Shown: one piece after another, positions 1-8,548 of the stretch | How the letters are laid out: each line of letters starts with the position of its first letter | Position numbering within the stretch: position 1 is the stretch's first letter | Source of the DNA: Rhodothermales bacterium | GTDB lineage: Bacteria > Bacteroidota > Rhodothermia > Rhodothermales > JANQRZ01 | DNA: 64,000 nt | Direction of reading: 5' to 3' | Assembly (NCBI GenBank): GCA_039944855.1 | Contig: JBDUXZ010000005.1 | Coordinates: 186,001-250,000 of the forward strand | Made by a program: the position numbers and the translations under genes | The notes under the pieces: model-generated | What the model was told of the DNA's origin: nothing | The model's database searches: none | The model's input: the letters and a program-made list of their open reading frames with translations, nothing else

Positions 1-1787
1 AGCTGGCGAAGCTGGGCAGCGCGATCTTCGTCGGCGGCGGGCTCCAGGTCGGGATCACGATCGCGCTCATCACGGCGGCGCTCGTGGCATTCGGCGGGAC
101 GTGGCAGAGCGGGGTGTACACGGGCTGCCTCGTCGCGCTGAGCAGCACGGCGATCGTGCTCGGACTCCTCGCCGAGCGGGCGGAGTCGGACACGCCGTCG
201 GGCCAGCTCTCGCTCGCGCTCCTCATCTTCCAGGACCTCGCCATCGTCGTGATGGTGCTGCTCGTGCCGCTCCTCGCCGGGCAGGGCGGGACGACGGGCG
301 AGTTCCTGTGGGTCCTCGCGAAAGCGGCCCTCCTCATCGCCGCCGTGCTCGTGCTCGCGCGCCGCGGCGTGCCGTGGCTCCTCGACAAGATCGCGCGGAC
401 GCGGCGGCAGGAGCTGTTCCTCCTCACCGTCGTCGCCGTGTGCTTCGGGACGGCGGCGGTGTCGAGCCTCGCCGGGGTCAGCCTCGCGCTCGGGGCGTTC
501 CTCGCCGGGCTCGTCGTGAGCGAGAGCGAGTACAGCGAGCAGGCGCTCAGCGAAGTCCTTCCGCTGCGGACGATCTTCAACGCCGTGTTCTTCGTGTCGG
601 TGGGGATGCTGCTCGACCTCTCGTTCTTCCTCTCAAACCTGGGCCTCGTCCTCGCCGTCGCCGCCGTCGTCGTCGTCGTCAAGCTCGTGACGGCGTCGGC
701 GGGCGTGCTCGCCCTGGGCTACCCCGTGCGGATCGCGGCGGCGACGGGGCTGACGCTCGCGCAGATCGGGGAGTTCTCGTTCGTGCTGGAGCGGGCGGGC
801 CGCGCGGCGGGCCTCTCCCCCGCCGGGCTCGGCGATACGGGCGAGCAGGTGTTCATCGCGTCGACGGTCCTGCTAATGCTGCTGACGCCGCTCCTCATCC
901 AGACCGGCCCCCGTCTCGGCACCGCCCTCGCGCGGACGCCGCTCCGCCGCCTCGGGGCCTCCGTCGATCCCGTGGAGGAGGCCGCCGACGAGCCGGAGCT
1001 CGAAGACCACGTGATCGTCGTCGGCTACGGCCCGGCCGGCCGCCGCCTCGTCCAGGTGCTCCGCGACACAGGCATCCCGTTCGTCGTGCTCGAGATGAAC
1101 CCGGAGTCGGTGAAGACGATGAACGACGCGGGCGTCCGCGCCATCTACGGCGACGCGACGCGGCAGCACATCCTCGAACTCGCGGGCGTCGAGACAGCCA
1201 AGCTCGCCGTCGTCGTCATCAACGATCCGGCGGCGTCGCCGCGCATCATCCAGCTCGCGCGCTTCCTCAACCCCACGCTCCAGATCGTCGCCCGGACGCG
1301 GTTCCTCGCCGACATTGAGCGGCTCCACGAGGTCGGCGCGGACATCGTCGTGCCCGAGGAGATGGAGACGACGGTGCGGATCTTCTCGCACGTCCTCGGA
1401 TCGTACATGGTGCCGCCCGAGGAAATCGAGCGGAAGGCGCGCGCCCTCCGCGCCGAGGACTACGGCGTGCTGCGCGGGAGCATCCAGGAGGCGCACCTCA
1501 TGGTGTTGCAGGGCCTCGACGAGGAGGGGATGCACACGCGCGCCGTCGCCGTGCGGGCGGGGGCACCCGCCGCGGGCGAGACGCTCGAAGCCCTCGCCCT
1601 GCGCCGCGACCACAGCATCACCGTGCTCGCCGTTCGCCGGGGCGATCAGACGATCGCGAGCCCCGCCGGCAACTTCCGCGTCGAGGCCGGCGACCGCCTC
1701 ATCCTCGTCGGCCTCGCCGAGCACTTCGCCGCCTGCGCCGACCTCTTCCGCCCCCCCGTCGCCCGCCCCGCCGACGCCGAGACGTAA
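1..1787 (+). CDS. CPA2 family K+/H+ antiporter (Kef type), 5' truncated
   Basis: Monovalent cation:proton antiporter of the CPA2/Kef family in the inner membrane, exchanging K+ (or Na+) for H+. The reading frame is open to the left edge of the window, so the N-terminus is missing. The visible part has about nine hydrophobic segments of a Na+/H+ exchanger domain up to about base 930. A cytoplasmic TrkA-N Rossmann domain follows; its nucleotide-binding glycine motif (VVGYGPAGRR) is near base 1020 and an acidic residue (VLEMN) closes the second strand. A TrkA-C-like domain lies at about bases 1540-1740. The TrkA-N/TrkA-C tail is typical of antiporters gated by NAD(H) or nucleotides. Ion specificity cannot be read from the sequence. 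Family assignment is secure. Confidence 0.9.
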   Translation, partial: LAKLGSAIFVGGGLQVGITIALITAALVAFGGTWQSGVYTGCLVALSSTAIVLGLLAERAESDTPSGQLSLALLIFQDLAIVVMVLLVPLLAGQGGTTGEFLWVLAKAALLIAAVLVLARRGVPWLLDKIARTRRQELFLLTVVAVCFGTAAVSSLAGVSLALGAFLAGLVVSESEYSEQALSEVLPLRTIFNAVFFVSVGMLLDLSFFLSNLGLVLAVAAVVVVVKLVTASAGVLALGYPVRIAAATGLTLAQIGEFSFVLERAGRAAGLSPAGLGDTGEQVFIASTVLLMLLTPLLIQTGPRLGTALARTPLRRLGASVDPVEEAADEPELEDHVIVVGYGPAGRRLVQVLRDTGIPFVVLEMNPESVKTMNDAGVRAIYGDATRQHILELAGVETAKLAVVVINDPAASPRIIQLARFLNPTLQIVARTRFLADIERLHEVGADIVVPEEMETTVRIFSHVLGSYMVPPEEIERKARALRAEDYGVLRGSIQEAHLMVLQGLDEEGMHTRAVAVRAGAPAAGETLEALALRRDHSITVLAVRRGDQTIASPAGNFRVEAGDRLILVGLAEHFAACADLFRPPVARPADAET

Positions 1788-1844
1788 TCCCCCATCCCGT
1801 GACTCTGCCCCGCTCCTCTTCCTCCACCATCGCCTCACGGAAGT

Positions 1845-2276
1845 ATGAACTCTGACGAGTCCCGAGCGACCCCGTTCGCCCAGACGTACTTCCACGGAAC
1901 GAAGGCTGACCTCCGGGTTGGGGATCTGATTGAGGTCGGCTTCGCGTCGAACTTCGGCCAGAGGAACAACGCAGGGTACATCTTCTTGACCGCGACCCTC
2001 GACGCCGCGATCTGGGGGGCCGAACTCGCTTTCGGAGATGGGCGCGAGAGGATCTACCTAGTGGAGGCGACCGGCCCCGTTGAGGACGACCCCGACCTGA
2101 CGGACCGGAAGTTTCCCGGCAACCCCACGATGTCGTATCGGTCCACGCACTCGTTCAGGGTCATCGGAGAGGTCGGCGTGTGGCAGGGGCATCCGCCGGA
2201 GCAAGTCGAAGCGATGAAAGACGGCCTAAACAAGCTGAAAGAGCAAGGGGTCAAGTCGCTGAACGACGAGGCGTGA
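1845..2276 (+). CDS. arr: NAD(+)--rifampin ADP-ribosyltransferase (Arr)
   Basis: A 143-residue protein that matches the small Arr enzymes end to end. These transfer ADP-ribose from NAD+ to rifamycins and so inactivate them. Diagnostic blocks are YFHGTKADLRVGD near the N-terminus (the His of the active site), IFLTATLDAAIWGAELA, GRERIYLVEATGPVEDDPDLTD and KFPGNPTMSYRS. The three residues known as important in Arr (His, Tyr and Asp of these blocks) appear present. The length is typical. Third-position codon choice is less GC-rich than in the flanking genes (GTT, GAT, ATT and CTA are used), and the gene sits next to a transposon-like repeat, which suggests horizontal gain. The ATG at 1845 fits the family start. 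The gene is 57 bases after the antiporter. Confidence 0.93.
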   Translation: MNSDESRATPFAQTYFHGTKADLRVGDLIEVGFASNFGQRNNAGYIFLTATLDAAIWGAELAFGDGRERIYLVEATGPVEDDPDLTDRKFPGNPTMSYRSTHSFRVIGEVGVWQGHPPEQVEAMKDGLNKLKEQGVKSLNDEA

Positions 2277-2397
2277 TAGCTCCGGCGCGGCAGAACCTAC
2301 CGCTGCAGGCTGACAGCACGTACGAGCGTCCTTGCCTCTTTCGAGCGGCGGTGTCTACACTGCCTCGTCCTACCGACCAGTCAGCGCGCTGCGGCTG

Positions 2398-2625
2398 AGC
2401 GGTCCATGCTCTGTTGAGAAGCTCGAATGGGTGTCATCCTGAGCAGAGGCCGCAGGCCGGAGTCGAAGAACCCGTAGGGACTCGTCCCGAAGGCTCGGCG
2501 AAGCCCATCTTTCCGGGGAAACCCGCAACGGACTGTTGAAACCGTGCCCGCAGAGATCCCTCGGCTCCACTCCGTTCCGCTCGGGATGACAAAGTGGAGA
2601 GCTTCTCAACAGAGCAAGCGGTCCA
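2398..2625. mobile_element. MITE-like element with 18-bp inverted ends and 9-bp target duplication
   Basis: A 210-base non-coding element at 2407-2616. Its ends are perfect 18-base inverted repeats: TGCTCTGTTGAGAAGCTC at 2407-2424 and the reverse complement at 2599-2616. It is flanked by identical 9-base direct repeats AGCGGTCCA at 2398-2406 and 2617-2625, which look like a target-site duplication. An inner pair GTCATCCTGAGC / GCTCGGGATGAC lies inside the ends. There is no transposase, so any movement would need an enzyme supplied in trans. Two decayed relatives occur near 54.5 kb and 62.8 kb. Confidence 0.8.
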
Positions 2626-2656
2626 CAGTTCGTCGCGCGGCGGCGTGGCCGTTGGC

Positions 2657-2684
2657 GTAGGGGCGAGGCATGCCTCGCCCCTAC
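2657..2684. repeat. 28-bp perfect palindrome, GTAGGGGCGAGGC family
   Basis: GTAGGGGCGAGGCA followed by its exact reverse complement, giving a 14-bp perfect stem. Similar hairpins occur at 11653-11679, 11715-11740 and 33686-33713. If translated in the frame of the next gene it reads ...GARHASPL..., a repeat-derived peptide, so gene starts placed upstream of it are wrong. Confidence 0.85.
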
Positions 2685-2758
2685 CTCGGCCGGTGCGCGC
2701 CGAAGGGCACGAGCCGTCGGGCGCCTCGACGTATTTTGCGCACCATCCGGTCCCTTCC

Positions 2759-4600
2759 ATGCCCGACACGCCTCCTCCCCGCCCGCTCGACGACGACGCG
2801 CTCGACGCGGCGTTCGAGGCCGCCCGTTCCGGCGGGGGCGACGTCGGCCACGGCCCGCCGCCCGAGTCGCTCCCTCGTACCCTGCCCGAGGCGCGGCCGG
2901 TACAGCCCCCGCCCGATCCACCACCGATCAGCCCAGCCGTCCCGCCGTCCGGCTTCGAGGTGCTCGAAGAGGGGCCGCCGCCGAGCCTCGTCCGCCGCTT
3001 CCTCACGACGTGGCGCCACGCCATCGGGCTGATCTACGGTGCCGCGATCGCCGTCGCCCGCGACCGCGAGCAGTTCGACTTCGTCAAGGGGTTCCCGCTC
3101 TTCCTGATCCAGGTCGCCGCGTTCTTCCTCCGGCCGTTCGTGCGGAAGGACCTCCGCGCGCTCCCGCTCGAAGTCCAGCTCCGCCGCCGCCTCGAAATCC
3201 TCGGGCCGACGTACATCAAGCTCGGGCAGGTCCTCGCGCTCCGCACCGACATCTTCCCGCCGTTCATCACGGCGGAGCTCCAGCACCTCCTCGACCGCCT
3301 CCCCGTCGTCCCGTTCGCGCGCTACCGCGAGCTTGTCGCGGGGGGGCTCGGCCGCCCCATCGACACGATGTTCGCGTGGATCGACGAGCATCCGCTCGGC
3401 AGCGCGTCGATCGCGCAGATCCACCGGGCCCGGACCGTCGACGGCGACGACGTCATCATCAAAGTCGTCAAGCCGAACATCGGCGAGATCCTCAAACGGG
3501 ACGCCCGGCTGCTCGGCTTCTTCGGCTCGTTCCTCCAGCTCTTCTTCGCGAAGTACCAGCCGAAGCGGGTGATCGACGAGTTCACCGAGTACACGCTTCG
3601 CGAGGTCGACCTCCGGCGCGAGGCCGACAACGCGCGGCAGTTCGCGCTCAACTTCGCCGACCTCCCCGGCATTCGCTTCCCCCGCATCTACCCCGCCTTC
3701 AGCAGCCGGTCCGTGATGACGATGGAACGGTTCGACGGGCTGCGGCCGGACAGCACGGCGGCGCAGCGGCTCCCGCTCGAAGACCGCGAGGCCGTGATCG
3801 ACCTCGGCGCGGAGTCGATCATCCGGATGCTCTACCGCGACGGCTTTTTCCACGCCGACCTCCACCCCGGCAACCTCTTCATCCTGCGCGGCCCCCACGG
3901 CGAGCCGCAGCTCGGCTTCATCGACCTCGGGATGGTCGGCTACTTCGACGGCGAGCTGCGACGGACGCTGATGTACTACTACTACTCGCTCGTCACGGGC
4001 GACGCCGAGAACGCCGCGCGCTACCTCGCCTCCGTCGCCGAGCCCGGCCCCGGCGGAAACGTGGACGGCTTCCGCAAGGCCGTCGCCGAGGTGTGCCGCC
4101 GCTTCCAGCGCGCCGCGAACTTCAGCGACTACTCGCTCGGGCAGATGGTGATGGAGTCGGTCTCGCTCGGCGGCCGGTACCGCGTCTACTTCCCCGTCGA
4201 ACTCGTGCTCATGGTGAAGGCGCTGGTCACGTTCGAGGCCGTCGGCCACGCGCTCATCCCCGACTTCGACGTAGCGAAGCTCTCGCAGCGGCACGCGAAT
4301 AAGACGTTCGTCGAGAAGTTCAACCCGCTCGCCCTCGGGAAAGAGAGCCTGCGCGGACTGCCCGAGCTCGTGGACCTGATGGTGCACGCGCCGGTCTTGC
4401 TCTCCGACGCGATCCGGTTCGTCGAGCACCGCGTGAAGCGCCCGCCCCCGAACCCGCTCGACGGGGTGAAGAGCACCCTCCTCTCGGGGTTCTCCCTCCT
4501 GGGCGGATCGCTCGTCGCCGGACTCGGCGGGCCGTGGTGGCTGTGGGTCCCGCTCTTCGGCCTCGCCGTCGTGTTCGGGCTGGGGGCGCGGAGCCGGTGA
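2759..4600 (+). CDS. ABC1/UbiB (AarF) family atypical protein kinase
   Basis: A 613-residue UbiB/ABC1/ADCK-family protein. These atypical kinases support quinone biosynthesis and lipid homeostasis at the membrane. The family signatures are present: the KxGQ motif (YIKLGQVLALRTD, about residue 150), the QIHRA motif (SIAQIHRA, about 216), the catalytic-loop equivalent (HADLHPGN, about 364) and the metal-binding DLG (FIDLGMVGYF, about 387). The C-terminus carries two hydrophobic membrane segments (about 580-610). The ATG at 2759 was chosen because the frame upstream runs through the MITE and the palindromic repeat, whose translation is artefactual. The gene overlaps the next by GTGA, implying translational coupling to an acyltransferase, which fits a lipid or quinone role. 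The substrate is unknown. Confidence 0.9.
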   Translation: MPDTPPPRPLDDDALDAAFEAARSGGGDVGHGPPPESLPRTLPEARPVQPPPDPPPISPAVPPSGFEVLEEGPPPSLVRRFLTTWRHAIGLIYGAAIAVARDREQFDFVKGFPLFLIQVAAFFLRPFVRKDLRALPLEVQLRRRLEILGPTYIKLGQVLALRTDIFPPFITAELQHLLDRLPVVPFARYRELVAGGLGRPIDTMFAWIDEHPLGSASIAQIHRARTVDGDDVIIKVVKPNIGEILKRDARLLGFFGSFLQLFFAKYQPKRVIDEFTEYTLREVDLRREADNARQFALNFADLPGIRFPRIYPAFSSRSVMTMERFDGLRPDSTAAQRLPLEDREAVIDLGAESIIRMLYRDGFFHADLHPGNLFILRGPHGEPQLGFIDLGMVGYFDGELRRTLMYYYYSLVTGDAENAARYLASVAEPGPGGNVDGFRKAVAEVCRRFQRAANFSDYSLGQMVMESVSLGGRYRVYFPVELVLMVKALVTFEAVGHALIPDFDVAKLSQRHANKTFVEKFNPLALGKESLRGLPELVDLMVHAPVLLSDAIRFVEHRVKRPPPNPLDGVKSTLLSGFSLLGGSLVAGLGGPWWLWVPLFGLAVVFGLGARSR

Positions 4601-5844
4601 AGCCCGCCCCGTCCTACGTCCGCGACCTCCCGCCGACCGTCGGCACAGGACCGCCCTTCGCCCCCGGCACGGCGACGTGGGAGCCCTACGACGCGCCGTT
4701 CCACCACGCCGTCACGGCGGCGTACGAGCCCGTCATCGACCATTACTTCCGCGCCCACGTTGTCGGGGCCGAGCACCTCCCGACCGAAGGACCGGCCCTC
4801 CTCGCGGCGAACCACAGCGGCAGTGGCTTCCCCCACGACGCGATGGTGCTCGACACGCTCCTCTGGCGGCGCGACGGCCGGCCCGGCCCCGAGCGGAAGC
4901 TCCGCACCCTCTTCGAGCGCGAGATCTCGCTCGCGTGGTGGACCCGCTTCCTCGGACTCGACGACTTCTGGCGGCGCTGCGGCGGCGTCGACACCACGGT
5001 CACGAACATGGACCGGCTGCTCGCGCGCGGCACCCGCGCCCTCTACTTCCCAGAGGGCGCCGACGGAATCGCGAAGGGATTCGATCAACGCTACCGACTC
5101 CAACCGTTTTCGCCCGCGTTCGTGAAGCTCGCGGCCCGGCACGATGCGCCCGTCGTCCCGGTCCACGTCGTCGGCGCGGAGTGGGCGGCACCGTTCGGGT
5201 ACACGACGCGGCGCGCGAACCGCTTCGTGCAGCGGTGGCTCCACGTCCCGTTCTTCCCGTTCCCGGTGATCCTCCTCGGCCTCGTCCCGGTGTTGTGGTA
5301 CTTCGCACTCCCGTGCAAGCTGCGGTACGTCGTCACCGAGCCCGTCGATGTGCGGAGCTGGCTGCGCGACGCCGGGGCGGCGGACCCGAGCCGCCCGACA
5401 CGGTCCGAGGCCGAGGCCGTGGCCGAGCGGCTGCGCGAGCAGATGCAGGCGGAGCTCGACCGGCAGGTCGCCGTGCACGGCCGCGCGCCGTTCGACGTGC
5501 GGAGCCTCGGTCCCTCGCTCTGGCGGCAGCGCCGCCGCCTCTTACGGCTTCTCCCGACGGGCTGGCCTGGTCCGTTCCTCCGGCTCGAACGCGATCTGAA
5601 AGAAGGGGCTTCTTCACGCCGCCGGTTCCGCGATTGGGACCTGTTCGCGTGGTACGTCCCCGTGCTCGGTTGGCCGCTGCTCGCGCTCTTGCGCCGCCTG
5701 CGTCGCCCGCCGTGCGGGTTCCGTGGTCTCGCGCGCCGCGCGGCCCGGCTGCAACAGGGCGAGTTCCGGTGGTCGCTCAAAGACCTCCCGCTCCCGCCCC
5801 TCGAGGCGTCCCCTCCGCTCCCCATCTCTTCCGCTACACCATGA
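4597..5844 (+). CDS. PlsC-like glycerolipid acyltransferase
   Basis: A 415-residue acyltransferase of the PlsC/LPLAT superfamily, expected to acylate a glycerolipid or other lipid acceptor at the inner membrane. The motif I block reads AANHSGSGFPHD (about residues 69-80). This is a variant spacing, not the canonical HX4D, as in bacterial families with NHSG...P.D. The FPEG block (about 151, YFPEGADGIAKGF) is motif III, followed by a PVVPVHVVG strand. A hydrophobic segment (about 215-235) could be membrane-associated. The GTG start at 4597 overlaps the previous stop (GTGA), and the stop overlaps the next start (ATGA), so the three genes are one coupled operon. The acceptor substrate cannot be predicted. 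Confidence 0.82.
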   Translation: MKPAPSYVRDLPPTVGTGPPFAPGTATWEPYDAPFHHAVTAAYEPVIDHYFRAHVVGAEHLPTEGPALLAANHSGSGFPHDAMVLDTLLWRRDGRPGPERKLRTLFEREISLAWWTRFLGLDDFWRRCGGVDTTVTNMDRLLARGTRALYFPEGADGIAKGFDQRYRLQPFSPAFVKLAARHDAPVVPVHVVGAEWAAPFGYTTRRANRFVQRWLHVPFFPFPVILLGLVPVLWYFALPCKLRYVVTEPVDVRSWLRDAGAADPSRPTRSEAEAVAERLREQMQAELDRQVAVHGRAPFDVRSLGPSLWRQRRRLLRLLPTGWPGPFLRLERDLKEGASSRRRFRDWDLFAWYVPVLGWPLLALLRRLRRPPCGFRGLARRAARLQQGEFRWSLKDLPLPPLEASPPLPISSATP

Positions 5845-6902
5845 CTCCGACCTCCTCCGCCGGCCCGATCCGCGTGGGCCTCCTCGGCTATGGCCTCGCC
5901 GGGTCGGCGTTCCACGCCCCCCTCATCGCCGCGACGCCGGGGATGGACCTCGCCGCCGTCGTCACCGGCAACGCCGAGCGCGCGCAGCAGGCCCGCGACC
6001 GCTACCCCGGCGCACTGATCGTCCCGTCGGCCGAACGACTCTGGGAGCGGGCCGACGATCTCGACCTCGTCGTGCTCGCGACGCCGAACCGGACGCACGT
6101 CCCGCTCACGCTCGCCGCTTTCGATGCCGGGCTCGGTGTCGTCGTCGACAAGCCACTTACGCCGACGGTCGACGACGGCCGCCACCTCATCGCCGAAGCC
6201 GAGCGGCGAAACCTCTTGCTCACCGTCTTCCACAATCGGCGGTGGGATGGCGACTTCCTCACGCTGCAACGGCTGCTGCGCGAGGGTGCGCTCGGCGACG
6301 TGCAGCGGTTCGAGTCGCGGTTCGAGAAGTGGCGGCCGGTCCCGAAGCCGGGGTGGAGGCAGCAGGCCGCGCCGGAGGAGGCGGGCGGCCTGCTCTTCGA
6401 CCTCGGCGCGCACCTCATCGACCAGGCGCTCGTGCTCTTCGGCCCGGTCCGCGACGTCTACGCCGAGCTCGACGCCCGCCGCGGCGACGTGGACGACGAC
6501 GTGTTCGTCGCGCTCACGCACACATCCGGCGTCCGCTCGCACCTCTGGATGAGCGCCGTCGCCGCCGACCTCGGCCCCCGGATGCGCGCGCTCGGCAGCC
6601 GCGCGGCGTACACGAAATACGACCTCGACGTGCAGGAGGACCGGCTGCGCGCGGGTGCCACACCCGACGAGCCCGGCTTCAGCGACGAGCCGGAGGAGCA
6701 GTGGGGGTACATCCGCAGCGGCGACGAGGCCGAGTCCGTCGCCACCGAACCCGGCGACTACCTCGCGTTCTACGCCGGCGTCCGCGACGCGCTGCGCACC
6801 GGCTCGCCGCTGCCCGTCGATCCCGAAGACGCCGTCCGGGGGCTCGCCGTCATCGAAGCGGCACGGCGGTCGAGCGAGACGCGGAGCGTCGTGACCCTGT
6901 GA
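5841..6902 (+). CDS. Gfo/Idh/MocA family oxidoreductase
   Basis: A 353-residue NAD(P)-dependent oxidoreductase of the Gfo/Idh/MocA family. The N-terminal Rossmann fold has the dinucleotide motif GLLGYGLAGSAFH (about residues 13-25). The sugar-dehydrogenase lysine lies in VVDKPLT (about 102-108) and the catalytic-region block DLGAHLIDQALVLFG at about 190. The overall pattern (GYGLAGSAFHAPLI, FHNRRWDGDF) is closest to the YdgJ/IolW inositol- or sugar-dehydrogenase subgroup. The start overlaps the acyltransferase stop by ATGA. The substrate is probably a sugar or cyclitol, but that is family inference. The gene runs tail to tail with the metalloprotease, leaving 3 bases between stops. Confidence 0.88.
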   Translation: MTPTSSAGPIRVGLLGYGLAGSAFHAPLIAATPGMDLAAVVTGNAERAQQARDRYPGALIVPSAERLWERADDLDLVVLATPNRTHVPLTLAAFDAGLGVVVDKPLTPTVDDGRHLIAEAERRNLLLTVFHNRRWDGDFLTLQRLLREGALGDVQRFESRFEKWRPVPKPGWRQQAAPEEAGGLLFDLGAHLIDQALVLFGPVRDVYAELDARRGDVDDDVFVALTHTSGVRSHLWMSAVAADLGPRMRALGSRAAYTKYDLDVQEDRLRAGATPDEPGFSDEPEEQWGYIRSGDEAESVATEPGDYLAFYAGVRDALRTGSPLPVDPEDAVRGLAVIEAARRSSETRSVVTL

Positions 6903-6905
6903 CCC

Positions 6906-8504
6906 TCACCGAATCCGCGTCACCGTCCGCGTGACCCCGAACGTCTCGCCGACGGCGCGGACGAAGTAGACCCCGGCGGCGAGGCCTTGCCCATCCCACC
7001 GGAGGTCGAGTGCGCCCGTGGGCGACGACACCACGGTCCCGTCGAACAGCTGCGCCACCCGCCGGCCCAGCGTGTCGTAGACGTCCACCCGCACGTCCTG
7101 CGCATCCGCCACGATCACCTCGACCGTAGCCACGTCCGCGAAGGGGTTGGGGTACACGGCGAGGGCGAACGCCCCGTCGAGGACCGAGACGACGAGCGGC
7201 TGGCTCACGACCTCGGTGCCGTCGGCTCGCGTGAGACGGAGGCGGAAGGCGTACACGCCCTGCTCCAACCCCGGCACGCGCACGGTGTACGCCGCCGACC
7301 CCGACGGGTCGAGCGGGGCGATCGCCACATCGACGGGCTCGAAGCGGCCATCCGCCCCTTCTTGCTCCAGCACGGCCGTGACGAACTCGCTGTCGAGACC
7401 GAGGCGGAACGTCAGCACCACGTCACCCTCCGTTACGCGGGCGGTGAAGCTGCTGAGCCCGCCCTCGAGCAGCGCCCGGCAGTCGGGGCCGAGCGGCCAC
7501 CCGATGTCGCGGAAGATGGCGCACGTGAACGGGCCCGGACTGAAGATGGCCTCGGCGCGCGCGAGGAACGGCGTCATCAGCGAGTTTGCGTCGCCCGCCG
7601 GCGACACCGCTTCGTCGAGGTGGGAGAAGCTGGAGCCGGGCTCGAAGTTCGACGGGGCGAAGAGGTCGATGGGAACGGCCGCGTTCGACGGAGTGGCGCT
7701 CGGCCCGTCGAAGAAGACGGCATCGCTGCGGAGCACGGTGCCGAGGGCGAGCGACGGGTTCGGATACACGTTGGTGTCGAGGAGCGATACGCCGGTGGCG
7801 TCCTCCGCGAAGCGATCGAAGATGAGGGGCCGCAGCGCATCGGACCCGAACCCCCAGCACCCCTCCCCCACACTGACCTCGCCGAGCAACGCGGGGCAGG
7901 CGCCGTCCTCCCCGTCCGTCACCACGGAGAACGAGCCGAAGAACCCGAGCCCGTGCCCGAGCTCGTGCAGCACGACGGTAGCGAAGTCGTACCTCCCGCG
8001 CGGGGTGCTGCCATCTGTCCCGAAGTACCAGTCGACGTCGCTGTTAAACGTCGCCGTGATGTCGACGCCGGGGCAGACCTCGGCGCCGAGCGGGTTGAGG
8101 TCTTCACCGAGGATGGCTTCGGCGAGCGCCACGGCGTACCACGTATTCGGGACCGGAAGCTCGGGCCCTGCCTCGACACACGCGGGGCCCGTCGCGGCCA
8201 GCGTCTGCGCTTCGAGCGACGAGAAAACGGCGCGCACGCGGATCGGGATGGGCGATTCGATGTGGGTCGCCCAGATGCCGGCGGCGAAGGCAAACGCCGC
8301 CTCCGCCGCGGGCGGGAAGCCGGAGAGGTCGAGGTCGAACTGCGCCCGAGCCGTCCCACGTAGCGCGCTCGCGGCGGGCGGCGCGACGAAGGTGAATGCG
8401 TCGTAATCGGCGGCGTAGAGCGTGTCGGCCGGCGGCGCGATGCGCTGAGCCAGCGCCGCATTCCCCAGCGTGAGGGCCAGCCATACGAGGAGGAATCGGG
8501 GCAT
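6906..8504 (-). CDS. Secreted zinc metalloprotease with type IX sorting domain
   Basis: A 532-residue secreted protein. A signal peptide covers residues 1-20 (MPRFLLVWLALTLGNAALAQ). The zinc site is HELGHGLGFFG, with the two His and the Glu at 180, 184 and 181. A downstream FSHLDE...NSLMTP...DIGWP block is typical of Bacteroidota metalloproteases of this type. The third metal ligand is not obvious from the motif alone. The last 80 residues form a type A T9SS C-terminal domain: VYPNPF near the start of the domain, YDTLGRRV in the middle and GVYFVR near the end. The protein should be exported through the T9SS and processed by PorU, which is encoded nearby. The ATG at 8504 was chosen because it begins the signal peptide. 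Confidence 0.85.
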   Translation of the reverse strand: MPRFLLVWLALTLGNAALAQRIAPPADTLYAADYDAFTFVAPPAASALRGTARAQFDLDLSGFPPAAEAAFAFAAGIWATHIESPIPIRVRAVFSSLEAQTLAATGPACVEAGPELPVPNTWYAVALAEAILGEDLNPLGAEVCPGVDITATFNSDVDWYFGTDGSTPRGRYDFATVVLHELGHGLGFFGSFSVVTDGEDGACPALLGEVSVGEGCWGFGSDALRPLIFDRFAEDATGVSLLDTNVYPNPSLALGTVLRSDAVFFDGPSATPSNAAVPIDLFAPSNFEPGSSFSHLDEAVSPAGDANSLMTPFLARAEAIFSPGPFTCAIFRDIGWPLGPDCRALLEGGLSSFTARVTEGDVVLTFRLGLDSEFVTAVLEQEGADGRFEPVDVAIAPLDPSGSAAYTVRVPGLEQGVYAFRLRLTRADGTEVVSQPLVVSVLDGAFALAVYPNPFADVATVEVIVADAQDVRVDVYDTLGRRVAQLFDGTVVSSPTGALDLRWDGQGLAAGVYFVRAVGETFGVTRTVTRIR

Positions 8505-8548
8505 CGGGGACTTCGTGTCGTGCAGCGGCTCGATGGGACTCGACGCGC

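Noticed and set aside
2594-2758. Upstream N-terminal extension of the ABC1 kinase from a GTG at 2594
   Set aside because: The extension translates the MITE end and the 28-bp palindrome; the conserved protein begins at the ATG at 2759.
2681-4429. A long frame antisense to the ABC1 kinase
   Set aside because: Same shadow effect; the translation is repetitive and highly charged, with no recognisable motif.
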